A stretch of 64,000 nucleotides of DNA from UBA6244 sp963676875 (GTDB taxonomy: Bacteria; Bacteroidota; Bacteroidia; Bacteroidales; F082). The notes beneath the pieces were generated by a model. It was not told the origin of the DNA. It ran no database searches and saw only the letters and a list, made by a program, of their open reading frames with translations. A program made the translations under genes and the position numbers. Location of the stretch: positions 248,001 to 312,000 of the forward strand of contig OY781436.1 in NCBI GenBank assembly GCA_963676875.1. The letters are read 5' to 3'. Of the stretch, positions 7,638 through 15,458 are shown piece by piece. The number at the start of each line of letters is the position of its first letter. Positions within the stretch are counted from its first letter, which is position 1.

Positions 7638-10229
7638 ATGAACTTAAATCAATTCACCATAAAATCGCAGGAAGCGATTCAGAAGGCACAGGAAGTGGCC
7701 GCCAGCTTTCAAAATCAGGCCATCGAAAATATACACCTACTCAAGGGAATCCTTGATGTGGACGAGAATGTGACGCCATTTTTGCTGAAGAAACTGAATG
7801 TAAACACTACCATATTCGGTGAAGCCGTCACAAAAATCATAGAATCGTTGCCCAAGGTAAGTGGCGGCGAACCCTATTTGGCCAACGAAACCAACCATGT
7901 GCTCAACGGCGCACGAAAATACCTCAAAGAATTTAACGACCAATTTGTTTCCATCGAGCACCTGCTTCTGGCTTTGCTGGATGAAAAAAGCACCGCTCAG
8001 ATACTTTTGAAAGACAATCAGGTAATTAAGAAGGATTTAATTGAAGCCATTAAACAATTGCGTAAAGGCGCCACTGCAAACAGTCAGTCGGCAGAAGACC
8101 AGTATAATGCCCTGAGCAGATACGGTAAAAACCTGAACGATTTGGCCAGTTCAGGCAAACTCGACCCGGTAATAGGCCGTGATGACGAAATCAGGCGTGT
8201 CCTGCAAATTCTATCGCGCAGAACCAAAAACAACCCCATCCTGATTGGAGAACCCGGCGTTGGTAAAACAGCCATCGCTGAAGGACTGGCTCACAGGGTA
8301 GTGAATGGCGATGTACCCGAAAACCTAAAGTCAAAACTGATTTTCTCCCTCGACATGGGAGCTTTGGTTGCAGGAGCCAAGTACAAAGGCGAATTTGAGG
8401 AACGACTGAAAAGTGTGGTCAAGGAAGTAATCGACTCTGATGGCGAAATCATTCTCTTCATCGACGAAATCCATACCTTGGTAGGTGCCGGAAAATCGGA
8501 AGGTGCCATGGATGCCGCCAACATACTGAAACCCGCCCTTGCCCGTGGAGAATTGCGTGCCATCGGAGCCACTACCCTCAAAGAATATCAGAAATTCTTT
8601 GAAAAAGACAAAGCCCTGGAACGCCGTTTTCAAATCGTGATGGTGAACGAACCCGACACCCTCTCGGCCATTTCCATTTTACGGGGATTGAAAGAACGCT
8701 ATGAAAACCATCATAAAGTACGCATCAAAGACGAAGCCATTGTAGCTGCAGTGGAACTTTCACAACGTTATATCACCGACCGCTTTCTTCCCGACAAGGC
8801 CATCGACCTGATTGACGAATCGGCGTCCAAGCTCAAACTGGAAATTAACTCACTGCCTGAGGAACTTGAAATCGTAGAACGACGTGTGCGTCAGTTGGAG
8901 ATAGAACGCGAAGCCATCAAACGCGAACACGACAAAATTAAACTGGATGCCATCAACCAACAGCTGGCCAACCTCAACGAATCGCGCACCGACCTACGTG
9001 CCCGTTGGCAAGCCGAAAAGGATTTGGTGGATAAAATTCAGATGAAAAAGGCGGACATCGAATCATTGAAACTTCAAGCAGAACGTGCTGAACGTGAAGG
9101 AGATTATGGACGTGTGGCCGAAATTCGTTATGGTAAACTACAACAGGCCGAAGCCGATACTGAAGCCTACAAAGTGCAATTAACCGAACTTCAAGGCGAC
9201 AAACCCATGATTAATGAAGAAGTGGGTGCCGAAGACATTGCCGACATTGTAAGCAAATGGACGGGCATTCCAGTGAGCCGTATGCTGCAAAGCGAACGCG
9301 AGAAATTATTGTCGCTGGAAGCCGAACTACACACACGGGTGGTGGGTCAGGAAGATGCTATCTCGGCCATCGCCGACGCCATTCGCCGTAGTCGTGCCGG
9401 ATTGCAAGACGAAAAGCGTCCCATTGGCTCTTTCATCTTTCTGGGAACCACCGGAGTGGGAAAAACCGAGCTGGCCAAAGCCCTTGCCGACTTTCTGTTC
9501 AACAACGAAAACGCCATGGTACGCATCGACATGTCTGAATACCAAGAACGCCACTCGGTATCGCGACTGGTGGGAGCGCCTCCCGGATATGTGGGCTACG
9601 ACGAAAGTGGTCAACTCACCGAAGCCGTGCGACGCAAACCATATTCAGTGGTATTGCTCGACGAAATTGAAAAAGCACACCCCGATGTGTTTAACATCCT
9701 GCTTCAGGTGCTCGATGATGGACGACTTACCGACAACAAAGGCCGTATGGTGGATTTTAAAAACACCATCATTATCATGACCTCTAATATTGGTTCGCAC
9801 ATTATCCAGGAGAGCTTTGCCAACCTCACCGAAGCCAATGCCGACGCCGTGGAAGAAAAAACACGCCGTCAGGTGTTCGATTTGCTGAAACAAACCATAC
9901 GACCTGAATTTTTGAACAGGGTGGACGAAATCATCATGTTCAAACCTCTGACCAGAAATGAAATACGGAACATCGTCACCTTGCAGTTTAAAGGAGTGGA
10001 AAAGATGTTGGCCAAAAACAACATCCAGATTAGCATCACCGACAAAGCTGCCGACAAGCTGGCCGATATTGGTTTCGATCCGCAGTTTGGCGCACGTCCT
10101 TTGAAAAGAGTCATTCAGCGGGAGGTACTCAACGAATTGTCGAAGATGATTCTGGCAGGAAAACTCAACAGTAGCGAACGCATTGTTGTGGATACCGAGG
10201 AGGATCGACTGGTATTTAGAAATGAATAA
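7638..10229 (+). CDS. clpB: ATP-dependent disaggregase ClpB
   Basis: An 863-residue Hsp100 chaperone that works with DnaK to extract polypeptides from aggregates. Domains in order: Clp N-domain (about 1-150); first AAA+ module with Walker A GEPGVGKT near residue 200 and FIDEIHTLVGAG; a long coiled-coil middle domain (about 400-530), the mark of ClpB rather than ClpA/C; second AAA+ module with Walker A GTTGVGKT near residue 605 and LLDEIEKAHPDVFN; C-terminal D2-small domain with FGARPLKRVIQ. Length is typical. The start MNLNQFTIKSQ is preceded by AAAGGA eight bases upstream, a rare clear Shine-Dalgarno in this window. No CIRCE-like operator is seen. The gene ends at a strong bidirectional terminator shared with ychF. 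Confidence 0.97.
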   Translation: MNLNQFTIKSQEAIQKAQEVAASFQNQAIENIHLLKGILDVDENVTPFLLKKLNVNTTIFGEAVTKIIESLPKVSGGEPYLANETNHVLNGARKYLKEFNDQFVSIEHLLLALLDEKSTAQILLKDNQVIKKDLIEAIKQLRKGATANSQSAEDQYNALSRYGKNLNDLASSGKLDPVIGRDDEIRRVLQILSRRTKNNPILIGEPGVGKTAIAEGLAHRVVNGDVPENLKSKLIFSLDMGALVAGAKYKGEFEERLKSVVKEVIDSDGEIILFIDEIHTLVGAGKSEGAMDAANILKPALARGELRAIGATTLKEYQKFFEKDKALERRFQIVMVNEPDTLSAISILRGLKERYENHHKVRIKDEAIVAAVELSQRYITDRFLPDKAIDLIDESASKLKLEINSLPEELEIVERRVRQLEIEREAIKREHDKIKLDAINQQLANLNESRTDLRARWQAEKDLVDKIQMKKADIESLKLQAERAEREGDYGRVAEIRYGKLQQAEADTEAYKVQLTELQGDKPMINEEVGAEDIADIVSKWTGIPVSRMLQSEREKLLSLEAELHTRVVGQEDAISAIADAIRRSRAGLQDEKRPIGSFIFLGTTGVGKTELAKALADFLFNNENAMVRIDMSEYQERHSVSRLVGAPPGYVGYDESGQLTEAVRRKPYSVVLLDEIEKAHPDVFNILLQVLDDGRLTDNKGRMVDFKNTIIIMTSNIGSHIIQESFANLTEANADAVEEKTRRQVFDLLKQTIRPEFLNRVDEIIMFKPLTRNEIRNIVTLQFKGVEKMLAKNNIQISITDKAADKLADIGFDPQFGARPLKRVIQREVLNELSKMILAGKLNSSERIVVDTEEDRLVFRNE

Positions 10230-10239
10230 CTCACCATAA

Positions 10240-10278
10240 AAAAGAGGCTGTCCTTAAAAAGGACAGCCTCTTTTTTTA
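10240..10278. terminator. Bidirectional terminator between convergent clpB and ychF
   Basis: AAAAGAGGCTGTCC pairs with GGACAGCCTCTTTT around a TTAAAAA loop. It is flanked by A-runs on one side and T-runs on the other, so it can end transcripts from both directions. Confidence 0.9.
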
Positions 10279-10292
10279 TCTATAAATCATAA

Positions 10293-11390
10293 CTATACAT
10301 TAAAACGTATGTGCATGATATCACCATCCTCCACCACGTAGTTTTTTCCTTCCACGTGGAATTTACCGGCAACTTTCACGGCAGCTTCCGATTTATATTC
10401 AATAAAATCATTATACTTCATCACCTCGGCACGGATGAATCCGCGTTCCAAATCGCTGTGGATTACGCCTGAGGCAGCCGGCGCTTTCATCCCTTTCTTG
10501 ATGGTCCAGGCTTTCACTTCCTTGGGACCGGCAGTAAAAAATGATTGCAAATTAAGCAAATCGTAAGCTGCACGTACCAACTTATTCACTCCCGGCTCTG
10601 TAAGTCCGGCATCATCCAAAAAGTCCTTACGATCGTCTTCATCATCCAACTCAGCTATCTCTGCTTCCAGTTCACCGGCAATTACCAACATCAAACTATC
10701 CTGACCTTCCAGTTGTTTTTTCACCTGTTCCACGTAAGCATTTCCTGAAACAGCCGAAGCTGCATCTACGTTACAAACATAAATTACTGGTTTGGCAGTT
10801 AAAAGCAGCATGTCCTGAATCACAAAGGCATCCTCTTCCGAAACGGGTGCATTGCGTGCGTTGCCAAAGTTTTCGAGGTGATTTTTATACACTTCCAAAA
10901 TTTCCAGGACTTTTTTTGCTTCCTTATCACCGGTTTTCACCAGCTTTTCGGTGCGCACCATTTTGCGGCTGATCAGGTCCAGATCGCGCACCTGCAACTC
11001 AAAATCCACAATATCCATGTCGCGAACCGGATCGATGGAGCCTTCAATGTGGGGAAGATTATCATCGTCGAAACACCTGAGCACATGAATGAGGGCATGG
11101 GTTTGCTGGATATCGGCCAGAAATTTATTACCTACCCCTTCCCCTTGCGAGGCACCTTTGGCCAATCCGGGAACGTCCACAATTTCCACCGTGGCGGGCA
11201 CCACTTTTTCAGAATGTATCAATGCATCGATAGCATACAACCGCTGATCGATAACATCCACCATGCCGATATTGCTTTTGGTGGCACTAAAAGCATAATT
11301 GGAGCTCACCGCTTTGGTGTCCGACATACAATTGAAAATAGTTGTTTTACCGGTGTTGGTCAAACCGATGATTCCGCAATTTAAGGCCAT
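10293..11390 (-). CDS. ychF: Ribosome-binding ATPase YchF
   Basis: A 365-residue Obg-family P-loop NTPase that prefers ATP and binds the ribosome; it is linked to oxidative stress and translation control. The G1 loop is GLTNTGKTT (residues 9-17) where many homologues have GLPNVGKST. G3 is DVPGLAKGAS, and the family-specific NVDA sits in place of the NKxD guanine motif, consistent with ATP preference. A coiled-coil arm occupies about residues 125-200. The C-terminal TGS domain ends with FHVEGKNYVVEDGDIMHIRFNV, the standard YchF terminus. It is monocistronic and convergent with clpB; a -7 promoter box lies about 70 nt upstream. Confidence 0.96.
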   Translation of the reverse strand: MALNCGIIGLTNTGKTTIFNCMSDTKAVSSNYAFSATKSNIGMVDVIDQRLYAIDALIHSEKVVPATVEIVDVPGLAKGASQGEGVGNKFLADIQQTHALIHVLRCFDDDNLPHIEGSIDPVRDMDIVDFELQVRDLDLISRKMVRTEKLVKTGDKEAKKVLEILEVYKNHLENFGNARNAPVSEEDAFVIQDMLLLTAKPVIYVCNVDAASAVSGNAYVEQVKKQLEGQDSLMLVIAGELEAEIAELDDEDDRKDFLDDAGLTEPGVNKLVRAAYDLLNLQSFFTAGPKEVKAWTIKKGMKAPAASGVIHSDLERGFIRAEVMKYNDFIEYKSEAAVKVAGKFHVEGKNYVVEDGDIMHIRFNV

Positions 11391-11459
11391 GGCAATTTAT
11401 ATTAATTATATGCTGTTATACAATATGTTACACAATTTTTTCAGATGATTATTCGGCGG

Positions 11460-11467
11460 CAAAGATA
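11460..11467 (-). promoter_or_regulatory. -7 promoter box (TATCTTTG) for ychF
   Basis: The minus strand reads TATCTTTG, matching TAnnTTTG, 69 nt upstream of the ychF ATG. No clear -33 TTTG is present. It is divergent from the rpsA promoter about 45 bp away. Confidence 0.4.
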
Positions 11468-11505
11468 AAATAAAAAATACCTTAAAAATTCTTAGTTGTC
11501 AAATT

Positions 11506-11535
11506 TTTGGATATCAAATAATTATTGTACTTTTG
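11506..11535 (+). promoter_or_regulatory. rpsA promoter (TTTG - 18 bp - TACTTTTG)
   Basis: TTTG at 11506-11509 is followed by TACTTTTG at 11528-11535, one base short of the usual 19-bp spacing. It is a strong Bacteroidota housekeeping promoter match. It would give a leader of about 130 nt before the rpsA ATG. Confidence 0.7.
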
Positions 11536-11539
11536 CGCC

Positions 11540-11670
11540 CCTGTTTTTAAGGTATCCGGAGAAGCTCATGTACGTCATGTTCAATCTCTTAAAAACGAAA
11601 GACTAAATGTTTAACCTGTTTTGAAGCCACAGGTACCGGATGGTTGGCCTTAAAACGCAAGTATTATTAA
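11540..11670 (+). promoter_or_regulatory. Long rpsA 5' leader with duplicated motif and possible 12-codon upstream ORF
   Basis: The ~130-nt leader holds two imperfect copies of a motif, CCTGTTTT.AAG followed by GGTA(T)CCGGA, at about 11540-11560 and 11615-11640. The second can form a CCTGT/ACAGG hairpin. A short frame, ATG at 11568 to TAA at 11606 (MYVMFNLLKTKD), is preceded by GGAG. Autoregulation by S1 protein through its own leader is known in Enterobacteria; that this leader does the same is inference. Confidence 0.35.
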
Positions 11671-13794
11671 ATGTCAGTAGAAGAAAAAAAACTCTCTGAA
11701 TCCTCAGCCGAGGAAACCAAAAACACCCCCGAAGAAACAGTTGCATCCGAAACTACCGAAACCCATACCGAAAAAGAAGTAGTAAAAGAAACTCCTGAAC
11801 CAACTTCTGAAGTAACTCCTGAAAAAACAGAATCCGAAGTGGCTCCTGAAGAAGTAGTTACCGAAACAGCTTCTAAAGAAGTTGTTGATGAAGTAGCCCC
11901 TAAAACAGAAGAGGCCGTTGCCGAAACTCCAGCAAAAGAAGTTAAAGCAGCCGAACCTACTGAAGAACCTTTAATTGTTGAAAAAGAGGTACCGGAAAAA
12001 GAAGTTCAGGTGCCCGGCGTTTTCGACTGGGATTCTATCGGAAAAAAACAAGACCTATACACTTCCTCCGAACGCGAAAAACTGGAAGACATTTACAGCA
12101 ACACGCTCAACTCCATTACCGAACATGAAGTTATTGAGGGTACTGTTGTTGGTATTAGTACCCGTGAGGTAGTGATCAACATTGGATACAAATCTGACGG
12201 CGTAGTTCCATTCAATGAATTCAGGTACAACCCCGAACTCAAAGTGGGCGATACAGTGGATATTTATGTTGAAAATCAAGAAGATGCAGCAGGTCAAATG
12301 ATTTTATCGCATAAAAAAGCCCGCACACTCAAATCGTGGGATCGTATCAATACAGCACATGATAACGACGAAATCATTAATGGTTACGTAAAATGTCGTA
12401 CCAAAGGTGGATTGATTGTGGATGTATTTGGAATTGAAGCTTTCTTGCCCGGTTCACAAATTGATGTGAAACCTATCCGTGATTACGATATCTATGTTGA
12501 CAAAACCATGGAGTTCAAAGTGGTTAAAATCAACCATGACTACAAAAACGTGGTAGTATCGCATAAAGCACTTATTGAGGACGAATTAGAGCAACAACGT
12601 GCCGAAATCATTGCCAAACTCGAAAAAGGACAAGTGCTGGAAGGTACTGTTAAAAACATCACCTCTTATGGTGTGTTTATCGATTTGGGTGGTGTAGATG
12701 GATTGGTTCATATTACCGACCTTTCATGGGGACGTATCAAACATCCTGAAGAAGTGGTTGAACTGGATCAAAAACTCAAAGTGGTTATTCTTGATTTCGA
12801 CGAAAACAAAAAACGTATTGCCCTTGGTTTAAAACAACTTACTCCTCACCCATGGGATTCACTTGACACCAACCTTAAAGTAGGTGACAAAGTAACCGGT
12901 AAAGTAGTTGTTTTGGCTGATTACGGTGCATTTATTGAAATTGCTGCCGGTGTTGAAGGCTTGACTCACGTAAGTGAAATGTCATGGTCACAACATCTGC
13001 GTACTGCTCAGGACTTCCTGAAAGTAGGCGACGAAGTTGAAGCTGTTATCCTGACATTGGATCGCGAAGAAAGAAGAATGTCGCTTGGCATGAAACAACT
13101 GATGCCCGACCCATGGAGCAGTATCCGCGATAAATATCCCGTTGGTTCCAAACACAAAGCTTCTGTTCGCAACTTTACCAACTTCGGTATTTTTGTGGAA
13201 ATTGAAGAAGGTGTTGACGGCTTAATTCACATCAGCGACCTGAGCTGGTCGAAAAAAATCAAACATCCCGCCGAATTTACCAAAATAGGTGAAGATATCG
13301 AAGTGGTTGTTTTGGATGTGGACGAAGAAAACCGTCGCCTGAGCCTAGGACACAAACAATTGGAAGAAAATCCATGGGATGTGTTCGAAGATGTGTTTAC
13401 CATGAACTCTGTACATCAAGGTACTGTAACTGCCGTTCACGACAAGGGGGCCGTTGTATCGTTGCCTTACGGAGTGGAAGGATTTGTGCCTTCACGTCAT
13501 ATGAAAAAAGAAGACGGTTCCAATGTGAAAGCAGACGAAACCATCGACTTTATGGTGATCGAATTCTCAAAAGAGAACAAGAAAATCATTCTTTCACATG
13601 CTCGTTTGCATGAAGAAGACCAAAGAGCTGCCAAAGTGAAAACTGACGAAAGCAATAAAGCTGATGCTCAGAAAACACAACGCACCATGAAGAAAGTGAA
13701 CGAAAAATTGGAAAAAACCACTTTCGGTGATCTGGACGTACTGGCCAACCTGAAAACTGATCTCGAAAATGAAGAAAAAGCTGATAAAAAGTAA
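11671..13794 (+). CDS. rpsA: 30S ribosomal protein S1
   Basis: A 707-residue RNA-binding ribosomal protein that recruits mRNA to the 30S subunit. Six S1 OB-fold repeats are visible from about residue 150 on, for example GTVVGISTREVVINIGYKSDG, GTVKNITSYGVFIDLGGVDG, GKVVVLADYGAFIEIAAGVEG and ASVRNFTNFGIFVEIEEGVDG. The canonical HISDLSW/HITDLSW element appears in repeats 3 and 5. It is longer than the E. coli protein (557 residues). The first ~115 residues are an acidic, low-complexity extension of Glu, Thr, Pro, Val and Ala with no domain. The C-terminal ~50 residues are charged and probably helical. It is monocistronic, with a strong promoter, a long leader and a perfect terminator. Confidence 0.96.
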   Translation: MSVEEKKLSESSAEETKNTPEETVASETTETHTEKEVVKETPEPTSEVTPEKTESEVAPEEVVTETASKEVVDEVAPKTEEAVAETPAKEVKAAEPTEEPLIVEKEVPEKEVQVPGVFDWDSIGKKQDLYTSSEREKLEDIYSNTLNSITEHEVIEGTVVGISTREVVINIGYKSDGVVPFNEFRYNPELKVGDTVDIYVENQEDAAGQMILSHKKARTLKSWDRINTAHDNDEIINGYVKCRTKGGLIVDVFGIEAFLPGSQIDVKPIRDYDIYVDKTMEFKVVKINHDYKNVVVSHKALIEDELEQQRAEIIAKLEKGQVLEGTVKNITSYGVFIDLGGVDGLVHITDLSWGRIKHPEEVVELDQKLKVVILDFDENKKRIALGLKQLTPHPWDSLDTNLKVGDKVTGKVVVLADYGAFIEIAAGVEGLTHVSEMSWSQHLRTAQDFLKVGDEVEAVILTLDREERRMSLGMKQLMPDPWSSIRDKYPVGSKHKASVRNFTNFGIFVEIEEGVDGLIHISDLSWSKKIKHPAEFTKIGEDIEVVVLDVDEENRRLSLGHKQLEENPWDVFEDVFTMNSVHQGTVTAVHDKGAVVSLPYGVEGFVPSRHMKKEDGSNVKADETIDFMVIEFSKENKKIILSHARLHEEDQRAAKVKTDESNKADAQKTQRTMKKVNEKLEKTTFGDLDVLANLKTDLENEEKADKK

Positions 13795-13815
13795 TTCCTT
13801 CATTTGAAATATTCC

Positions 13816-13848
13816 AAAGACCACCCTCAAAGGGTGGTCTTTTTTTTG
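13816..13848 (+). terminator. rpsA terminator
   Basis: AAGACCACCCT pairs with AGGGTGGTCTT around a short CAA loop, followed by eight T. It lies 21 nt after the rpsA stop. Confidence 0.9.
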
Positions 13849-13872
13849 TCCAACAATTATTACATTTGACAA

Positions 13873-14799
13873 ATGAAATCACACCCATCCTTTTTCGTTA
13901 CCATCCTTGGAAATGGCTCGGCTGTGCCCACTGCCACCACCAACCTTACATCACAGATAGTTACCTTTGGCAGACAGCGTTTTATGATCGATTGCGGCGA
14001 AGGAACCCAGCACCAACTTTTTCGCTTGCACATCAAGCAAGCCAACCTCGATCATGTGTTGATTAGTCATTTGCATGGCGATCATTTTTACGGAATTTTC
14101 GGGTTACTTTCCACGCTGCATTTGTTTGGAAGAGAAAAACCCTTCACAGTTTTTGCGCCGGCAGCCCTCGAGCAATTAATTGCACAGGTACTCAAAGTTT
14201 CCGACACAACACTCCGTTTCCCCCTCATTTTTCATGCATTGGAAGATTATTCCGAGACCCCACTAGTTTACAACAAAGAGCTGACCGTCAAATGCTTTCC
14301 TGTTCTACATCGTATTCCAACCTGGGGATTTACATTCGAAGAACAACCCAAAGTCCGAAAAATAAACAAGCAATTTTTAGACACACATCACCCAAAAATA
14401 GAAGATATCAAAGCCATCAAAGCAGGGAAAGGATATACCACTGCTACAGGGGATTTTTTGTCCCATGAAGAAGTGACCGAAAATCCAATCAAAAGCAGGT
14501 CATATGCCTTTTGCGCCGACACAGCCTACCACGAACCCATCATCCAGTACATTCAACAGTTTGATTTAATCTACCACGAAGCCACTTTCGATGATTCGAT
14601 GGAAAAGTTAGCCAAGGAAAAATTCCACTCAACTGCACGACAGGCCGCTCAAATGGCAAAAAATGCGCAGGTTGGTCGACTTTTGTTGGGTCATTTCTCT
14701 GCTCGGCACAAGGAATTGACTAAGTTATTGGCTCAGGCACAAAATGTTTTTCCTGATACGGTTTTAAGTGAGGAGGGGAAAACGTACAATGTTGGTTGA
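13873..14799 (+). CDS. rnz: Ribonuclease Z
   Basis: A 308-residue metallo-beta-lactamase-fold endonuclease that cleaves 3' trailers from tRNA precursors. Motif I is SHLHGDHFYGI (about residue 63 on), which supplies the zinc ligands. The N-terminal ILGNGSAVPTATTNLTSQ and DCGEGTQHQLFR are family marks. Later ligands lie in FPVLHRIPTWGF, AFCADTAYHE, YHEATFDD and LLLGHFSARH. Length and layout fit the short (tRNase Z-S) form. It starts 25 nt after the rpsA terminator. Downstream lies a gene-free region with two small RNA genes on the opposite strand. Confidence 0.96.
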   Translation: MKSHPSFFVTILGNGSAVPTATTNLTSQIVTFGRQRFMIDCGEGTQHQLFRLHIKQANLDHVLISHLHGDHFYGIFGLLSTLHLFGREKPFTVFAPAALEQLIAQVLKVSDTTLRFPLIFHALEDYSETPLVYNKELTVKCFPVLHRIPTWGFTFEEQPKVRKINKQFLDTHHPKIEDIKAIKAGKGYTTATGDFLSHEEVTENPIKSRSYAFCADTAYHEPIIQYIQQFDLIYHEATFDDSMEKLAKEKFHSTARQAAQMAKNAQVGRLLLGHFSARHKELTKLLAQAQNVFPDTVLSEEGKTYNVG

Positions 14800-14824
14800 G
14801 CTTGTACTCACGTGAACCGTATAA

Positions 14825-14893
14825 AATAAAAATCCACCCAAGACCGGGCGGTCGTTAGGGTGGATTCAATTATGAAAAACAAACAAAACAAGC
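14825..14893 (-). ncRNA. Small RNA gene, copy 1 (downstream of the pair)
   Basis: A predicted ~69-nt transcript, near-identical to copy 2 about 360 bp away. After the start region comes an unpaired stretch rich in U and G, then a two-tier hairpin. The outer stem is TCCACCC/GGGTGGA, the inner stem GACC/GGTC with a GCCC loop, and TAAC/TT internal bulges separate them. A T-tract (TTTTTATTTTAT) follows directly, so the hairpin is also the terminator. Its own promoter is at 14898-14928. Compared with copy 2, every change in the outer stem keeps pairing (T-A here, C-G there; A-T here, G-T there). No open frame longer than a few codons is present on this strand. The ends are inferred from the promoter and hairpin. 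Confidence 0.65.
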
Positions 14894-14897
14894 GATG

Positions 14898-14928
14898 CAA
14901 ACATACGAAGGTTTTGGGCATATGTCAA
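14898..14928 (-). promoter_or_regulatory. Promoter of small RNA copy 1 (TTGA - 19 bp - TATGTTTG)
   Basis: The minus strand shows TTGA (14925-14928), exactly 19 bp, then TATGTTTG (14898-14905). The upstream block AAAAAGTATTGACA is identical to that of copy 2, whereas the spacer between the boxes differs, as expected if the boxes are under selection. Confidence 0.7.
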
Positions 14929-14940
14929 TACTTTTTCGGA

Positions 14941-15180
14941 AGTTTTTTATGATATACTGTCTATATTTAGTTTTTACTGCTCCGCCATTAGCTAAATATG
15001 GGTTAGAGAATAAAGTCTTCTGTAATTTCGCACCGGATGGAACGATGCAATCCCATTAAAACTCCCTTTTCCATTCACGCTCTTCCTGCTGGAAAATTTA
15101 ACAGTTACTAAACCTTTTTGGAGGAAGCCACTCGTATCTGCCAGGCGAATCATAAATTTTAGGTTTGTAAATAACCTATA
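14941..15180. other. Spacer between the two small RNA genes
   Basis: These 240 bp hold no convincing gene. The minus strand has a 53-codon frame (MIRLADTSGFLQKGL...), but it has no recognisable domain or promoter of its own. The frame directly follows the terminator of small RNA copy 2. Confidence 0.5.
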
Positions 15181-15183
15181 CAA

Positions 15184-15251
15184 GAAAAAACCCACCCAAG
15201 ACCGGGCGGTCGTTAGGGTGGGCCCAATTATGAAAAACAAACAAAACAAGC
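15184..15251 (-). ncRNA. Small RNA gene, copy 2
   Basis: A predicted ~68-nt transcript with the same plan as copy 1: a U/G-rich unpaired linker of about 25 nt (identical between the copies apart from one base at the start), then CCCACCC/GGGTGGG enclosing GACC-GCCC-GGTC, then TTTTTT. Differences from copy 1 in the hairpin arms are compensatory or G-U preserving. The gene lies just downstream of the hairpin that terminates the T9SS operon. No family name can be given from sequence alone. It could act in trans by base pairing through the U-rich linker, which is inference. Confidence 0.65.
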
Positions 15252-15255
15252 AATG

Positions 15256-15286
15256 CAAATATACGACGGATTAGTAGACGTGTCAA
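15256..15286 (-). promoter_or_regulatory. Promoter of small RNA copy 2 (TTGA - 19 bp - TATATTTG)
   Basis: The minus strand shows TTGA (15283-15286), 19 bp, then TATATTTG (15256-15263), followed by CAT(T/C)GCTTG as in copy 1. It is the best-conserved promoter pair in the window. Confidence 0.7.
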
Positions 15287-15293
15287 TACTTTT

Positions 15294-15332
15294 TGTAAAA
15301 AAAATGCAAAAAAATTTACTTTTTTTTTGCAT
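15294..15332 (-). terminator. Terminator of the adhesin-PorP operon
   Basis: The minus strand has ATGCAAAAAAAA paired with TTTTTTTGCAT, followed by a run of T, about 125 nt after the porP/sprF-like stop. The stem is AT-rich, so efficiency is uncertain. Confidence 0.5.
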
Positions 15333-15458
15333 GATCACTACCTGCACATTGCTATCTTTTTGACAATAAACATGTTAAAATATAACTATGTTCATTTAAA
15401 ATTTTAAAAAAAGCGATGAAAGCGAACCGGAGAGCACAACAAGTTGTCTAATATTATA

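Noticed and set aside
11540..11670. Known riboswitch in the rpsA leader
   Set aside because: No aptamer signature that I know is visible; only a duplicated motif and a small hairpin can be supported.
14872..14949. Plus-strand mini-frame MKNKQNKRCKHTKV... with a shorter relative at 15230-15274
   Set aside because: The shared ATGAAAAACAAACAAAACAAG is the complement of the small RNA linker. The two frames differ in length and diverge after a few codons, and there is no promoter on that strand.
14992..15258. 88-codon minus-strand frame across small RNA copy 2
   Set aside because: It would run through the small RNA hairpin and its terminator, begins at its -7 box, and resembles no protein family.
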